Assembly: GCA_905160935.1 (NCBI GenBank)
Contig: CAJHZI010000449.1
Coordinates: forward strand, 257,501-321,500
From: Enchytraeus crypticus
Lineage: Eukaryota > Annelida > Clitellata > Enchytraeida > Enchytraeidae
DNA: 64,000 nucleotides
Direction of reading: 5' to 3'
A model generated the notes under the pieces. That model ran no database searches. It saw only the letters and a program-made list of their open reading frames with translations, and was not told the origin of the DNA. Shown here piece after piece: positions 19,476-32,185 of this stretch (positions are counted from its first letter, which is position 1; each line of letters starts with the position of its first letter). The position numbers were made by a program, and so were the translations under genes.

Positions 19476-21496
19476 GAGTGACGATAGTTTGACAAGAGAG
19501 TAGAAAGGAACTGCCATGATGTTAGTAAGATTTCAAAACTAAGCGATGAACGCTAGTCCTGTTTATTTCTTGAAGTTCATAGTCTCACAGAATGCCTGAC
19601 TAGACTCGTTAAAAATATACAATTTAATTGATCATAGTTGTACTCTAAGACTCTACAGATAGATTTTGTAAAACCTCAAGGACATTAAGTATAGTTATTT
19701 ATAAATGCATTTATTTATTAAAATGTATTTCTTAGGTCTATGGAGACATGACATGACGGCCGATATATCACACTTACACAAACATTACAGCAAAATTAAA
19801 CAAAAGAGAAAAGATGAATAACTTAGATAATATATCTGGTAACTATCCATCGATGTATACTTAAACTCACTTGAGATTTTGTAAAGACACAGCGAACATT
19901 ACGCGTAGTTACACTTGTTATTGTCATTTAGGTAACAGTGATTTAACAATCCATTATCAGCAAACAAATATACTTGAGGGAAACTGACGTTAAACTTAGC
20001 TTTAGCTTTACACAAATGCACAATTTACGCACTCTAATCAAAAGAGATTTGGCTTCAACGAAACGTTTTCAAGACAAGACGATGAAATGAACTCAACGTT
20101 ATCTAACTATAGGCAGAGAAGATGATCTTGTTAATTTTAGACGGATAAACAGACAGCCAAGAAAGAGTAAGAATAATGACTTCAAAATTGAAAAAAAGAA
20201 TTTCCGAATCAGTTCAGCAGATTACGTGATAATTGATCAGGGTTTCGGAGATTTTGTTTCAAAGTGCCTACTCATAGAAGATGCACTGACTTTCTGAGCT
20301 TTTAATTGATAGATGAGAATGAAATTTACAAAATTTTCTTTTGCTATAATTGAGAGGACGATGAGAATATCAGAAATGATATCAGTGCATTTACTCAGTG
20401 TCGATGTGTCGTTAGTACACACAATCAACACCAGGTTCCTACAAGTAAAGCAACTTTCCATCTCACCCAGCTTCTGGAATTAATTTGTCAGATTCCTGCA
20501 GAAAATGAGCACTCAATTACGAGAAGTGCAACTTTGCTAGGGTTCACGCTAAAAATTCATTATTTAGCATTTAAATGTTCTATCAATCTTGAATGAGTAA
20601 AAATCCTACCAACATTAGAATACAGAAAAAGTATAAAACTGAAACTAAAACTATAATACCTCCTCTGACGGTTTTTCACAGAATGTGTTCGGACTGCATT
20701 TTTTGGCTAGTTTTTTAGGACTGGGTTTTAGGGCTAGTTTTTTTAGACTGGTTTTTAGGACTGGCTTTTGTTCAATACCCAGACCATATAATTTTTAGTA
20801 ATGCCACTTCATGTATCACAAACATTAAATTCAGCTCTAACCTTTATTACCTTTTTCAAATCAAATGTTATTGCTTTTTATTGACTTCTTTATGATATCT
20901 TTTTCAAAATAATACAGAAATACAAATACCAGCAATGTCTTTCTACCGTACTTTAGCGATTAAAAAGTTAAACTCATCGCTGCTGAATATCAAACCAATT
21001 TACTATCCTAAAATTTATCTCTTCGGAGTTTCCCTTCCAATCAGTTCAGACTAATGAAGACGATGAGACAAAACAAAAACAAGTATGACATTTTCATCAT
21101 TCAGGCATGTTCATACTGTAATGACGTAATCCTTAAAGCCTCCCCAGCATTTGCTGATAAACTAAATCTATAAGAGTCCGTGAGTAAACAAGTGTGTTGG
21201 CCGCCACTCATGCATCAAGTCTGCATATGCCATCGACAACACTCATAAACACAAATATACATCCTCAAGGCAGGCCATACATCATCGTTGCAGAACCATT
21301 GCTCAATAATTGTTTTGACACCTCTGACGCTGAGGCATTCATCATGCTACGATGGGAGCGTTGTTTTTACGCAGACCAAAACTTCGTCTTCCTGCATACA
21401 CGAAATCAACGAGTCATCCTCCTACACGTACGCTTTAGCAGTTTAGCGCAAAATCTTTATCAAAATCCATGAAACAGGTATAGGCCTAGCTTTAGA
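19476..21496. other. Intergenic with one SINE tail scrap
   Basis: At 19976-20014 there is an isolated family A end (GAGGGAAACTGACGTTAAAC and TTAGCTTTAGC). Near 20700-20765 a small ACTGG-TTTTTAGG duplication occurs. The open frame at 21194-21472 has no recognisable domain. Otherwise nothing. Confidence 0.5.
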
Positions 21497-21570
21497 GTGC
21501 ACAATGTTGTCACGGACAAAAGTAGGACTCTCATTGTGTTGCTGTTTTTGTTGCTGTTCTTGTTGTGGAG
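21497..21570 (+). mobile_element. LINE-B 3' end fragment
   Basis: GTGCACAATGTTGTCACGG, AGTAGGACTCTCATTG and a TTGTTGCTG tail correspond to the last about 70 bases of the LINE at 41284. Confidence 0.55.
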
Positions 21571-21897
21571 TGTTGTCTCATTTAAGCTTCTTGATCTAAG
21601 ATTTAGTTTAAGACATGTTTTTTACAGTTCTGTGCAGAATTTCTACTAAAAAGTATGAGTTCTATAATATAACTCTAACCTTATTCAAAGTTCATGATTG
21701 ACGTAATACCTGTGTGAGGCGTGCTGGAATATTTACTCGTTTCTGAGATTTTGTTCAATTATATTATTTTAAATAAAGAGAAACTTTGTACCAATACCTA
21801 CATTACACCACTAATTAATATCAGCCTTTTGACCAAAAGTACCTCTTTATTGCTAAACATACGACGAACGAACATAATATCTCGCTTTAATGCTCGT

Positions 21898-22045
21898 CTA
21901 AGTGGCAGGTCCAGGGAACATATTTCTACTCACAGTCAGCTGTCACGCTACATAAGGTGCCCTCCGTCGATCAATCAGTTAATCCCTTCACAAAAAGCTA
22001 AGCCTTATTCAAACTTGTATGTGTGTGTAGGCTGTAGCCTACAAA
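21898..22045 (-). mobile_element. Family D retroelement fragment
   Basis: The plus strand reads AAGTGGCAGGTCCAGGG, then AATCCCTTCACAAAAAGC and GTAGGCTGTAGCC, the reverse complement of 9600-9760. The frame at 21721-22065 runs across it and is not called. Confidence 0.6.
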
Positions 22046-22429
22046 TTGATAATAATAGCTTCTAATGTCTCCTGTTGCCTTCCTCATTCTTACTTAGTCG
22101 TCTCTTATGAAGCGTGCAGTTCACGGTTAATTATCATAAAAATTTAATATAATCATATTATTAATACAGCTACAATATTACAAAAATTACACATTTTTAT
22201 TTAGGCATTGCGGCACTCTGCCACCTATGCTTTAGCGATTATGCATTGAATGCACTCGACTAGCACACGAGAATGCAAGGTAATATGATGCTCAAGACGA
22301 CCCTGACATTAAGTTGAGATAAAGAAATACAAAACACAAAACCATCACCACACGACTGAGTCATAAATGACGCTTATTATCTGAAGTAAAACGAGTAATT
22401 TAGTCACAATTTCCCACAACCTGCCAAAT

Positions 22430-22860
22430 TTACGATGATAAATAGACATTTAATCCGAGTGCATTTAGCTCTATAACAATCGGCTATTTAATTACAGATC
22501 AATGTACAATCTACGCACCCGCTTAATGGAAATTCTAGATCTTTAAGTATTTCTCGTGTAAAATCACAGAGTGCAAATCGGTAGAGAAAATGTACTCAAC
22601 ATTTGCTAAACCGAAATGTCGCCCCCAACCGTAAGTTTAATTGTTCCGCGACAGTAACACAACGACATCTATCTATCAAGTTCGCTATGGGGCCCCTGCC
22701 TTAGACCAAAATCATTATACCCGGGCTTAACTGCGGACTGTCGGTGCGAAATTATTTATTACAGCATTAGTCCAGCTAGTACGTCTGCAGTTCTCTGTAT
22801 TTTAGACTTGCAACATTACTATAACGCAAGGAATACGGGGTACAGTTTTCGAGGACGTAA
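22430..22860. promoter_or_regulatory. Candidate conserved noncoding / enhancer island 1
   Basis: A complex, non-repetitive stretch richer in CpG than its surroundings, with no open frame. It contains TATTTAATTACAG (homeodomain-type core), CGCTTAATGG, TTAATTGTTCCGCG and GCGAAATTATTTATTACAG. This sort of texture within a repeat-filled desert next to a developmental regulator is typical of conserved enhancers. Conservation itself cannot be seen from one sequence. Confidence 0.28.
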
Positions 22861-24189
22861 TAGAGATTTGTAATCCCCAACAATTATCCAATGCTGGAGT
22901 AGACCCATGTACTCATTTCTGGAGAATGTAGCGCTGATATGGCATTGATTTAAAACTCAAGTGAAAATTTCAGTGGTAATTTTAATTATGTAACTTTCAA
23001 TTTCTGTCAGTGAAGAAGAATGAAAGTTAAATAATAGTACAATATAGCAAGTCAAGAATCTGAAGTTATTTAAGTTAAAATACAAAACTTCAATCTGAAA
23101 CTATTACGAATTTCGAATAATTTATATTTAGGATTATTTTCTAACGCGAAATGAATAAATTATTTAATAACGTGCAAAATATTCTGCATGTATTTTGAAT
23201 TAAGTCAATTCCACATAGGGTACATATGGGATCAAATAAGTAAACGCAGCTTTACATCGATAACACACTCGCGCTACGGGGTTCTAACTTTAGTATTTGT
23301 AGACTAATACGAAATTGAACAGTAGAACTAGCCTGGTAGCAACCTCAGGCGCAAAAGCTCGCTACTCTAACCATTGAACCACCACCAACTGCTTTCAGTC
23401 ACGTTCAATGACTCTCAAAACGTTAAGATAGTAAAACGTTTTATTTCCTATTTTTTCACTGTATGAAAATTTCGATGTTACATTATTAAAATAAAGTACC
23501 GCTTAACTTTTCAAGTTTATCTGCATGATAAACTTGAAGCTCATAGGTCTAGCTTCAGATTTAATTAACAGTTTATTGACACTAACTCCTTATTCCTGCA
23601 GTATTTAATTTCCTATAGAAACTTGAACTGCGTTAATTTTTCTAGTATATATACTGTACTGTTGTAGCAGATATGCCACAGCGGCCCGCACAAGTCAACG
23701 TAGTTCTGTATTCTTAGTCTCCAAAATTTTTGGTTGCATACTCATATAGTCATACAGAGTTATTAACTCTTTGTTTGTGGCCATTTTCTCAATTTCATGC
23801 TTTCCGTTATGATTATTGCAAATTTGTGATTGCATGATAATTGAGAATTTAAAAAAACATGGCTGAAGACCGACCCTACCAGACCATCATAACTCGGCTT
23901 CTAATCGAGTCAGCTAAGTAACACCAAGTCTTAACGGCAGAGACTGAGCGATATTGCGTGCGTTTACATAGAGCAACAACAGATGACTAGGTTTATTGAA
24001 ATAAATTGTAATTTAATATAGATTAGGCGTAATAGTAAAAACAAAGCGGTTTGTCACCGCACGGTACTATTGCGTGAGAATCGCTGCCAAGCTGTTATAT
24101 CAATGAACTTAACTGCATAATGATCAACAACGAAAATTTAGTCATAACGACACAAGCTGCTATGAACATAGGATAAGAAAAATTAACGT
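22861..24189. other. Intergenic, mostly unrecognised
   Basis: AT-rich. Apart from the tRNA-like piece at 23332 it holds no recognisable repeat or gene. Confidence 0.45.
23332..23392 (-). mobile_element. tRNA-like sequence (pseudo-tRNA or SINE head)
   Basis: The minus strand reads GTGGTGGTTCAATGGTTAGA, an A-box-like start. A degraded anticodon region and GAGGTTGCTACCAGG follow at the B-box position. No paired acceptor stem is visible, so it is not called as a functional tRNA. Confidence 0.35.
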
Positions 24190-24396
24190 ATTAAAGACAA
24201 GTTGGATGGGACATATTACAAGGGGGATGGTTTAAAGGATGTAATAGAAGGAAGAATGCAAGGGAAAATAGTTCGAGGAAGACCGAGACATGGGATGCTG
24301 GGTGATCTGATAACAAATTCATATATAGAGATGAACAGGAAAGCGGAGGATAAAATTGGTTGGATGATTTATATGCCATGGACCTCAGTGCACTAG
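24190..24396 (+). pseudogene. LINE-1a C-terminal fragment, frameshifted
   Basis: One plus frame gives K-TSWMGHITRG. The sequence then shifts frame to continue as LKDVIEGRMQGKIVRGRPR, and ends PWTSVH before TAG at 24394-24396. These blocks align with the intact copy at 3743-4083 (KKSWIGHILRG ... KEVIEGKMEGNRGRGRPR ... PWTCQ). It is an old, inactive copy in opposite orientation; the (AG)n tail is reduced to AGAAGAAGAAG. Confidence 0.8.
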
Positions 24397-24605
24397 AAGA
24401 AGAAGAATTAACTTCTGGTCTTGAAGTGGTAGGTCTAAGAAAAGTGAATGTCCACAACAATTTGTTACACGTTTTCAATAAAGAAGCTATTTTGGCAAAG
24501 AGGTTCGCTGTGAGAGTGTGATTTGAATAAAACATTACTAAGCAATTTACTGTTGAAATAGTTTCAGTATTACTGCAAATTTTTACAATAGTTCTTTTTA
24601 CAATT

Positions 24606-24926
24606 TTATTCGAAGGTACTTCTCTTTATTAGATAGTACCTCCACTTATTCGATAGTAATTCCACTTATTCGATAGTACACCAACTTATTCAATAGTACT
24701 TCAACTTATTCGATAGTACTTCTCCTTTTTCGATGGTACTTTTCCTTATTAGATAGTATTTCCACCTATTCAATGGTACTTCCACTTATTCAAGAGTACT
24801 TCAACTTATTCGATGGTACTTCAACTTATTCGATGGTACTTTAACTTATTCGATGGTACTTCAACTTATTCGATGGTACTTCTCTTTATTCGATAGTACT
24901 TTTACTTATTCGATGGTACCCCATGT
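24606..24926 (+). repeat. 20-bp minisatellite, about 16 copies
   Basis: Unit GGTACTTCAACTTATTCGAT with many substitutions at the left (TAGTACCTCCAC) and more uniform copies at 24800-24880. Confidence 0.93.
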
Positions 24927-26514
24927 ACTTCTTACTATGGAACCTCAAATAAATTTCAATATACACTATATTACATTATGAAGACGTTTCTAAAGAGTCA
25001 CAACTGATTTGATCTCCATACGGAATAATTGCGTCGTTGCTGAGAAGACAATTTTATTAAATGATATCACACAGCAGGGTGATAGCGTGATGTAAACAAA
25101 TTCATCTATCGATTCAACCTATACATACTGCTGCTAATAAATCAGATGATCATATCCTTTCATACTAAGCGCTTAACTAATACAAAAGCACCAAGTGAGC
25201 CCAAAGCGGTTGTGACTGATAAATAGTTAATATCGATTTTGAGTTATATCAATCAGTAGACATCAAAGAATTGTTTATGCGATAACTAATTCTAATCTGG
25301 GTGTAATGGCTCCATGAGCAAAAATTACTAATAAAATTAAGCCATTAATAACTATTATATCCTTACTGTTAAGCTATTGATTATTTAAAATATTAGAGCG
25401 GTAGAATGCTTACTAGTCATGGTCTTATCAATCTCTTTAGAATTTCTTTACTTCTGCTCGTCAGCTAGAGCTTAGCTGCAGCTAAGCTCTATGCTGTCAT
25501 GGATTATAGTGGCGCTATAATTGTGCTAAAGAGCTATTTTGAGACCATTAGACGACTGTTTTTATACACGAGAGTTGACTACTAAAGAAGTTAATTCCTG
25601 TTAAAGTTAATTCCTAGAGTTTATTGCGAAGTGACTCTGGAGACCTTGTCGTTTAATAAGCTATTTTTACATATGCACACAAAATATTTTAAACAAATAT
25701 GTTAAAAATCTGCTAAGAAACTTCAGCTTCAGTTCATACTAATGTTCTTGTCTATTTCTATGATTTTCGGCGAATTCTCTGCATTTCTTTGATCAAGAAG
25801 ATTAACTATTTTATAATCTGACTGGCAGTTGGACAGCTGACTGAGTATCTGCAATAGACTGATTAATGAAGTCTTATCAATAACCCGTCAAATCTGACAA
25901 CATGACTGATCGATACGAACCAGAGATAGAGGTGTTCTCCATCAGGCCTATGTCATCTCAGAACCAAAGCCCATACTCAAGACAAATCATCTAAGCCTTT
26001 CAAAGAGATTAAGACAAATGTCGTTAGAATGATCTGAGAGTAAACTGTCAAACGTTTTTGAGTTTCTATAATACATCACTTAAGTAGTTTTTAAGTGTAC
26101 TCAACCGACGTCTAGAGATATCTTTGCTGTCAATCATATTTTATCACAACGCTATCATTTACTATATCTTTAAGATCTCAACTGTTTTCACCTGAGTGCG
26201 CAGAACTGATGATGTCAATTGAGTAATTACTTGAAATTTTATTAGCTCATGTTTCTCTTCAACTCTATCATTTTGTAACTCATTTCTTACCTAAATCATG
26301 AAGCCTTTCTTGCAGAACAAAATGTTTATTTAACCGCAGTCTCGGTTTCCTTTTCAGTAAACACTATTGCTTGGAGCTCCTTCCGTGAATGGTTGCATAG
26401 AAAGTTAACAGCAGTAAATGCCTCACCGGACGGTATTGTACGAAATATAGTTCAGTTCAGCGTCCCTTTCGTCTTCTGAGCTTCGGTATCAGCAATCGAT
26501 CAACACTAACCCTT
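24927..26514. other. Intergenic, no gene seen
   Basis: About 1.6 kb of AT-rich DNA. The only notable structure is the palindrome at 25466-25491. Confidence 0.5.
25466..25491. repeat. 26-bp perfect palindrome
   Basis: Left half TAGAGCTTAGCTG is followed immediately by its exact reverse complement with no spacer. It could be a binding site for a dimeric factor or a simple fold-back. Confidence 0.9.
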
Positions 26515-26630
26515 CAACTAATAAAATAATCTACTAATAATAATCTAATCTAAATAATAATAATAATAATAATCTAATAATAATAATAATAATAATAATA
26601 TAAAATAATCAATACTAAAAAATAATCGAT
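26515..26630. repeat. AAT/AATC-rich low-complexity tract
   Basis: Runs of TAATAATAATAATC and variants. No adjoining family T module was recognised. Confidence 0.85.
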
Positions 26631-27299
26631 CGACACTAAAACACTAGCCTCGGTCTCAGACTCTCTAGATCGCTGTGTTTACATAACTTCTATCATATCT
26701 TCGTTAATCTTTTTAGTTTAGAAATTGTGCACAATCTTTCATCTGTTAAACAGCTTAAAATATTCGTTTCTCAGATTTACTCTAGAGTTAAAATGTCAGC
26801 TGCGCAAAAGAAAATAAAACTAATAGCCAGTTCTATATTCCATATTCACCCAGACCTACTGGAGACAAAATGTGTAAGAATTTGACAGCCATTACATGTT
26901 GATCAATGCTTACTCTAGTCTCTACTAGGACGAAGCTATTGGGATGGTATCTGTCATTGTCATCATGTAATCAATCTGCGTAAAACATGTCATAGCAAGT
27001 CTAGATTCAAATCGCCTAAATAAAAAATACTAGACTAGAAAAAAATTAGCCAGCAACTTTCCACGGTTCAGAAATGAGCGTCATAAAACATTAACTACCT
27101 GCATAGTATTGCCACAGATTTCGATAAAAATAGAAAGCGATATATATCAACATAGTATTCCGCTGAATGCAGCCAACAAAGAAAGACTTTACGTGAACTT
27201 AAACCCCGGTCCGTTTGTTTGATTACTACTATTTACAATAAAACGAATGAGCTGACAGAAATTTCTCATAGAAAGTATTATCTTCTGACAGCAACAAAT
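26631..27299. other. Intergenic, nothing recognised
   Basis: Non-repetitive sequence between a low-complexity tract and the candidate enhancer island. No gene signal. Confidence 0.4.
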
Positions 27300-28060
27300 G
27301 CCTGAAGACAATTTATGACATCATATGTCATATTCACTTGTCACCATCCATCAGCGTTATTGCTTCGTGCCGTTGTGCTTCAGACAGACATGTAGAAGAT
27401 ATAATCAGCCTGTATGAAATGTGAATATGTCATAGGATCCGACCAGCTATTTATGCCATCGACGATGTTATCTAATATTCACCTGGAGTTTTCGCCGTCA
27501 GCCATGTTTGAAGGAGGATTCAAAAATTGAATATTCATGGATTAGGGTGATGTATATGATCGTAACCCACTTGGAAGTCCAAATTGTGATTCCTAGAAGG
27601 AAGGTATTAAAGAAAAGCTTACATAATCTTATTCAATCTCGTTTCCTATACATAATAATACAAATGATTGTCTGATTCAATGTTTCGAGTTACAAGGACT
27701 CCAAAGAAAGAACAAGCTATTCGTTCAACTGTGTTTTCAGTGGCACGCGCTTCATCCCGTTTAATAGCAAATCCATGATTTACGTTTAGCAGATAAAGTA
27801 TATATCAGAATGGCAGACTAATCTATTGCTAGCATTGGGACTTGAAGGCAGATATCACCGTCCAATCAGGGCCGTTAACGCACTTTATTGCGAGCCGTAT
27901 ATCAATTTCTTTACGTCAGAAAAACGATCGAGCCCGTAATTTAGTAGCTTTTTTATTGCACGCATAACTTTATAGGCAGTTACCAGTGAAACTAAATCAT
28001 CGAGTCCAACTTACGTGCGCAAGCAAAACAGTTGACCGAATTCAGAAAACTGCAGAATTT
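27300..28060. promoter_or_regulatory. Candidate conserved noncoding / enhancer island 2
   Basis: About 760 bases of complex sequence free of repeats and of open frames. On the minus strand GCAATAAA, a Cdx/posterior-Hox-type core, occurs at 27884-27891 and 27952-27959. CCATGATTTACG at about 27774 resembles a Hox-Pbx site, and GCAGATAAAG at about 27789 has a GATA core. It lies about 13.5 kb 5' of the teashirt exon. The regulatory role is inferred from texture and position. Confidence 0.3.
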
Positions 28061-29978
28061 TTTCCAGCCGAATATGGAAAATAGGGGACCAGAAAGCCAA
28101 AGTATCGCGGATCTATATTACAGTTGGAAGAGATAGAAGACGTTGCTGGAATTATAAGTTTTTCAATGACGCTAGACTTCAACCAGAATCAGTAAAACTT
28201 AAATACTGCAACAAGGGCGACATTGATTTTGCTACCTTGGGACTTCGCATACCGAAACTTTTCCAAACAGGAATATCGCAGCTCTTCCACTACGAAAAGA
28301 AATCACAGTAAATACAGCAATTGATCAAAATACTTAAATTGCTAAAATCAACGCGGAATTCGCAATAATTTTTTTGTCTCAATTCAGGAGCAGAAAGAAA
28401 TTCCCTTACTATTATCAGAATATATGACAGGGATTTTAACAATACACAGTATTAAGACAGAGATTATGACAAACATATACTTATAACAAGGACGGATAGG
28501 TTAATTCTATTAAATATTTTGATTAGTGGAACGTCCTTAGAGATTAAGAAAATTGACTTCCTTTTTAAAGCGAAGTAGCTACAGAGTGAGAGACAGAGAA
28601 GGTGAGAGTGAGAGAAAGAGAGAAAAAGAAACGCAGAAAGAGACAGTACTGCAGGATAGAGAGCATAAAACTTAAAAATAGGTTATGTCATCGTGTATGT
28701 CATCAATATGTCATCGAGTCATCTTAAGTCATCGAGTCATCGAGTATGTCATCTTATGACATCGAATATGAATTTAAACCTTAAGCTAGAGACAGGGAGA
28801 GATTATGGACAGCAAGAGGGGTATACCCTACTAACATCGAAGCTTTCAACTTCTTGTCCATAGAAGCTACATGGAATCTTGAATCAAGACCCCGTCTAGA
28901 ACCCTCCCCCCTATTACAAAATCATGGTCTCGCCCCTGGTTAAATGCTTATTTGAAAAATAGTTTAATTCTGTCAACCCCCTATTGCCTCCTCACAACCT
29001 TGCTAAGTCCTAGTCTCGACCCTCGTTAAATATTTATTTGAAAGAAATATTTTTACCTAATTCTGTCATAAATCTATGTTCTGAGATTAGGCCTAGATAC
29101 TGAATGATTAAATGACACATTATATTGTTAATAGGAAGGAATGCAGAAAGCTTGCAGTCATAAATAACGTTTCAATTCCTATACATTTAATAGCATTAAG
29201 AAACATGCTAGTAAATTCATTTTACGTCATCAGAAAAGTTTATGACAAGGTTTTTAGACCTTTGTAGTCATGCAAGCAGCAAATACTGTCATACAGTGAC
29301 AAAGAAATCTGAAACTGCTCTAAACTAACCAGCAGATAAAATACGAAGACCTATCCACCTAAGCGCCATAGAAGCGATATAATGAATACTGTATATTGTC
29401 GATCCGTGACAATCATAACATTTGCAAAAAAGTGCAAATATGCTTAACTCAAGTTTCAGCAACATACAGTCATAGACAGTCTGGATGACAAATCGAACTC
29501 ACAGCCTCTCCAAGAGATCAATAAACAAGTCAACCATAAACTATGCAATACTTGCATCAATACCTGATAACATAGCATTACAGACTCAGGAAGCAATTTA
29601 CATGTATGTTTAAGATAGCATAGCTATCGCTATTTACATTACAAGACATAGCATCGACAGCATATCTATCAGAATTAACATTACAAGACATCGACTCTCG
29701 TTTGGTAATCAGATATCTGGTTAGTCAAGCTGGCAAGTGTCAGATGCGCATTTTCAAAATCCATATTTAACTTAAAGGAACTTCTCCCTTTCGATGCAAA
29801 TATGATTATATACTTGAGCTTCCCTTTGAAGACATTCCTGATAGATTAGGAGACGCAAATAATTTCAAATAATCTCGTTCATGGTTTAAGCCCTGTGGTC
29901 TATTCCCAAGTTCTTAAAAGACAAAGAAATGTTTAGTCGAGCTAATACCAGCAAAGTATAGCACTAGTGTTTTAAATG

Positions 29979-29980
<2 letters not shown>
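28061..29980. other. Intergenic, with short simple repeats
   Basis: AG-rich tract at about 28585-28640 and a GTCATCGAGTATGTCATC-type repeat at 28683-28768. Around 28900-29050 there is a short imperfect duplication (CCCCTATTACAAAATC versus CCCCTATTGCCTCC, each followed by GTCTCG-CCC-GTTAAAT). No gene. Confidence 0.5.

Positions 29981-30056
<76 letters not shown>
29981..30056. repeat. (TA)n microsatellite
   Basis: About 76 bases of TA. The minus-strand frame through it is not a gene. Confidence 0.95.
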
Positions 30057-30057
<1 letters not shown>

Positions 30058-30094
30058 CTGCTAATAACACTTTTTAGAAACGCAGTTTTTAAAT

Positions 30095-30215
30095 GTGGGC
30101 TTAACGTCAAGCTCTGAAGCCCGAAAAGGCTTCTCTTCAAGACTCCAGGTGTGCGAGAGAACCGTTGAGTTGGAAGCCTGTGGAGCGCTGGAGCCCGTTT
30201 TAGAGGGTATCGAAA
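30095..30215 (-). repeat. Dispersed repeat family E
   Basis: GCTTAACGTCAAGCTCTGAA, then GCCCGAAAAGGCTTC, matches 52448-52492 (GTTTAACGTCAAGGCCAGAA, GCCCGAATGGCTTC). The inner GAAGCC...GGCTTC can pair. On the minus strand it ends in TTGACGTTAAGC, reminiscent of the SINE A / family T end. Confidence 0.55.
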
Positions 30216-30540
30216 GACTTTCTGCCACGCTATGACTGACAAACTGACGGTAAACTGCATATTACAAGTAGATAAAGCGACGACTACAAGCTCTTAGTTC
30301 TCTACAATCATTTCTTCACATGTTGCAGTCAGACCGAGGATCGAGGATGCTATATTAGCATAGCTGCTCTATTCCATCATTAGAGCACTCGAAAATAACT
30401 GCTCTTTATCTTCACTTTAAAAACGCTAGCACTTTAAAAATGGCAAATTAAACATATTTCATTCAGTAAAAAGAATTCGTCATTCAAACAAAGCCGATAA
30501 TGAAGAGCTTAAATACAGAGCGTTGAATTTAGGCTTAGCA

Positions 30541-30588
30541 AGCGGTTAAAGTTGGAAGGAAAGCAGGGGAACTGTGTTCCCCTACAAT
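30541..30588. repeat. Dispersed repeat family F
   Basis: GCGGTTAAAGTTGGAAGG, then CAGGGGAACTGTGTTCCCCT, matches 42066-42112. The GGGGAAC...GTTCCCC part is an inverted repeat. Confidence 0.6.
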
Positions 30589-30631
30589 TATATATAATAT
30601 TAATTATATTTGTATAATATATGTACATAAT

Positions 30632-30632
<1 letters not shown>

Positions 30633-30698
<66 letters not shown>
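30633..30698. repeat. (TA)n microsatellite
   Basis: About 65 bases of TA with GTATACATGTATATAGC at its right edge. The frames on both strands are artefacts. Confidence 0.95.
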
Positions 30699-30702
<4 letters not shown>

Positions 30703-31389
30703 ACATGTATATAGCGTATACCAAAAAGCGTGACTTCAAATATGGCGGAAACCCTACATCAAGTCTTATAGTATCTAATATTCTGTACAGTCCTTCTCAG
30801 TCGCTACTTGAGATCGAACGGTTTGATTTATTGATTGATTGATCACCCGGCCTGCACCGAGTCACTTATTTCTGATTGATCTACTTTGATTGATTGGTTC
30901 AGCGATAAAATGCATTAATATATCGATCGTCAAGCCGGGTAGTCGATATTCATGACGTCCTGAAAATGATTGATTATTGATTATTGATTACCTACAGGTC
31001 GCCCACTGAGCCCGAGTAGAGTAATTAGTTTAGTTCTCATGAGATTTATTAGCTAATTAATCAAGTGATTGGTAGTAAACGTACATTATTTATTGATATC
31101 TAGTTAGATCATTATTGGGCTACAACGGCTGATATTACAACAGCTCGCTTAATAACTGGTCACTTGATGTCTTCTCAACGATATCAGTCGACAAGGAACC
31201 TACTTCCAGTTAACGACTACCTCATGGAAGCGTGCTGCTGCCTCGTTTATCCAGGAATCTATGCCTGAGGACTGGTTGTGATAACCTGGACACACGGGTG
31301 ATTGATAATCCCTACTGGATCATATGTATAGCTGTTAAGAAAATTCTGAATTGTTAATGTCAGTGACGTCTTTTGCATGGCTATACAAG
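30699..31389. other. Intergenic, TTGATTGA-rich
   Basis: Scattered TTGATTGATTGATC and TGATTATTGATTA motifs at 30820-30990. Otherwise no repeat and no gene. Confidence 0.5.
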
Positions 31390-31560
31390 ATAACCCCTTC
31401 GCAAAAGGCTATACGTTATCTTCACTTCAGCGCTTAGAGCTTGAGAAAATAATGGCGTCAGAGGTGGTTTCCCTTTGCTTTTGTCAGTTCTTACGGTAGA
31501 ATATTCAGGTTTTAGTGTTTCTTGTGATGCCCTTTTAGGAGGAAACTGACGTCAAATTAT
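31390..31560 (-). mobile_element. Family D fragment, then a SINE tail module
   Basis: 31390-31510 reads CCCCTTCGCAAAAGGCTATA, then ATGGCGTCAGAGGTGG and CCCTTTGC, the reverse complement of family D (compare 34190). At 31531-31556, GGAGGAAACTGACGTCAAAT on the plus strand is the family A / T 3' module. Confidence 0.5.
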
Positions 31561-32016
31561 CACTGACTTAATCGCTGATGCAGAGAATAACGAAGTTGAT
31601 TTAACTTGATTAAACACAAATATATTCTAATTAACTATACGTTCTACTTACGTTCTGATTACTACTTCCGCTTATGATCTTGTTCCTGTTCACTTCTTGT
31701 AACTGTTCTTGACATTCAGTTGTTGCTCTATAATCCTCATTACGCTGATCACGCTACAGGAAATATTCTCAGTAACTCATGTGATAAAACTCGGCGCTCA
31801 TTAACGAATTACTTCCGGATTAATATTTTAATCAACAATTCAGAATAATTGTCTGCAAACGAAACAAAGTTAACTTAGATTGGAAATGTTAAATTTTAAG
31901 GTGATACGTGAAACGACTACATTTAACACAAATTGCAAATATTGAGTAATATACATGTATATTAGCAACAGTGAAAATGTTGAGGTAAAAGATAGCCAAG
32001 AATCATGAGTTACCTG
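31561..32016. other. Intergenic, nothing recognised
   Basis: AT-rich. No gene or repeat seen before the 14-bp array begins. Confidence 0.45.
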
Positions 32017-32185
32017 TACCATATATTAAGTACCATATATTAAGTACCATATATTAAGTACCATATATTAAGTACCATATATTAAGTACCATATATTAAG
32101 TACCATATATTAAGTACCATATATTAAGTACCATATATTAAGTACCATATATTAAGTACCATATATTAAGTACCATATATTAAGA
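32017..32185 (+). repeat. 14-bp minisatellite, 12 copies
   Basis: Unit TACCATATATTAAG repeated with essentially no variation over about 168 bases, implying recent expansion. Confidence 0.96.

Noticed and set aside
21194..21472. 92-codon plus-strand frame
   Set aside because: No recognisable domain, splice context or homologous copy. Length is compatible with chance.
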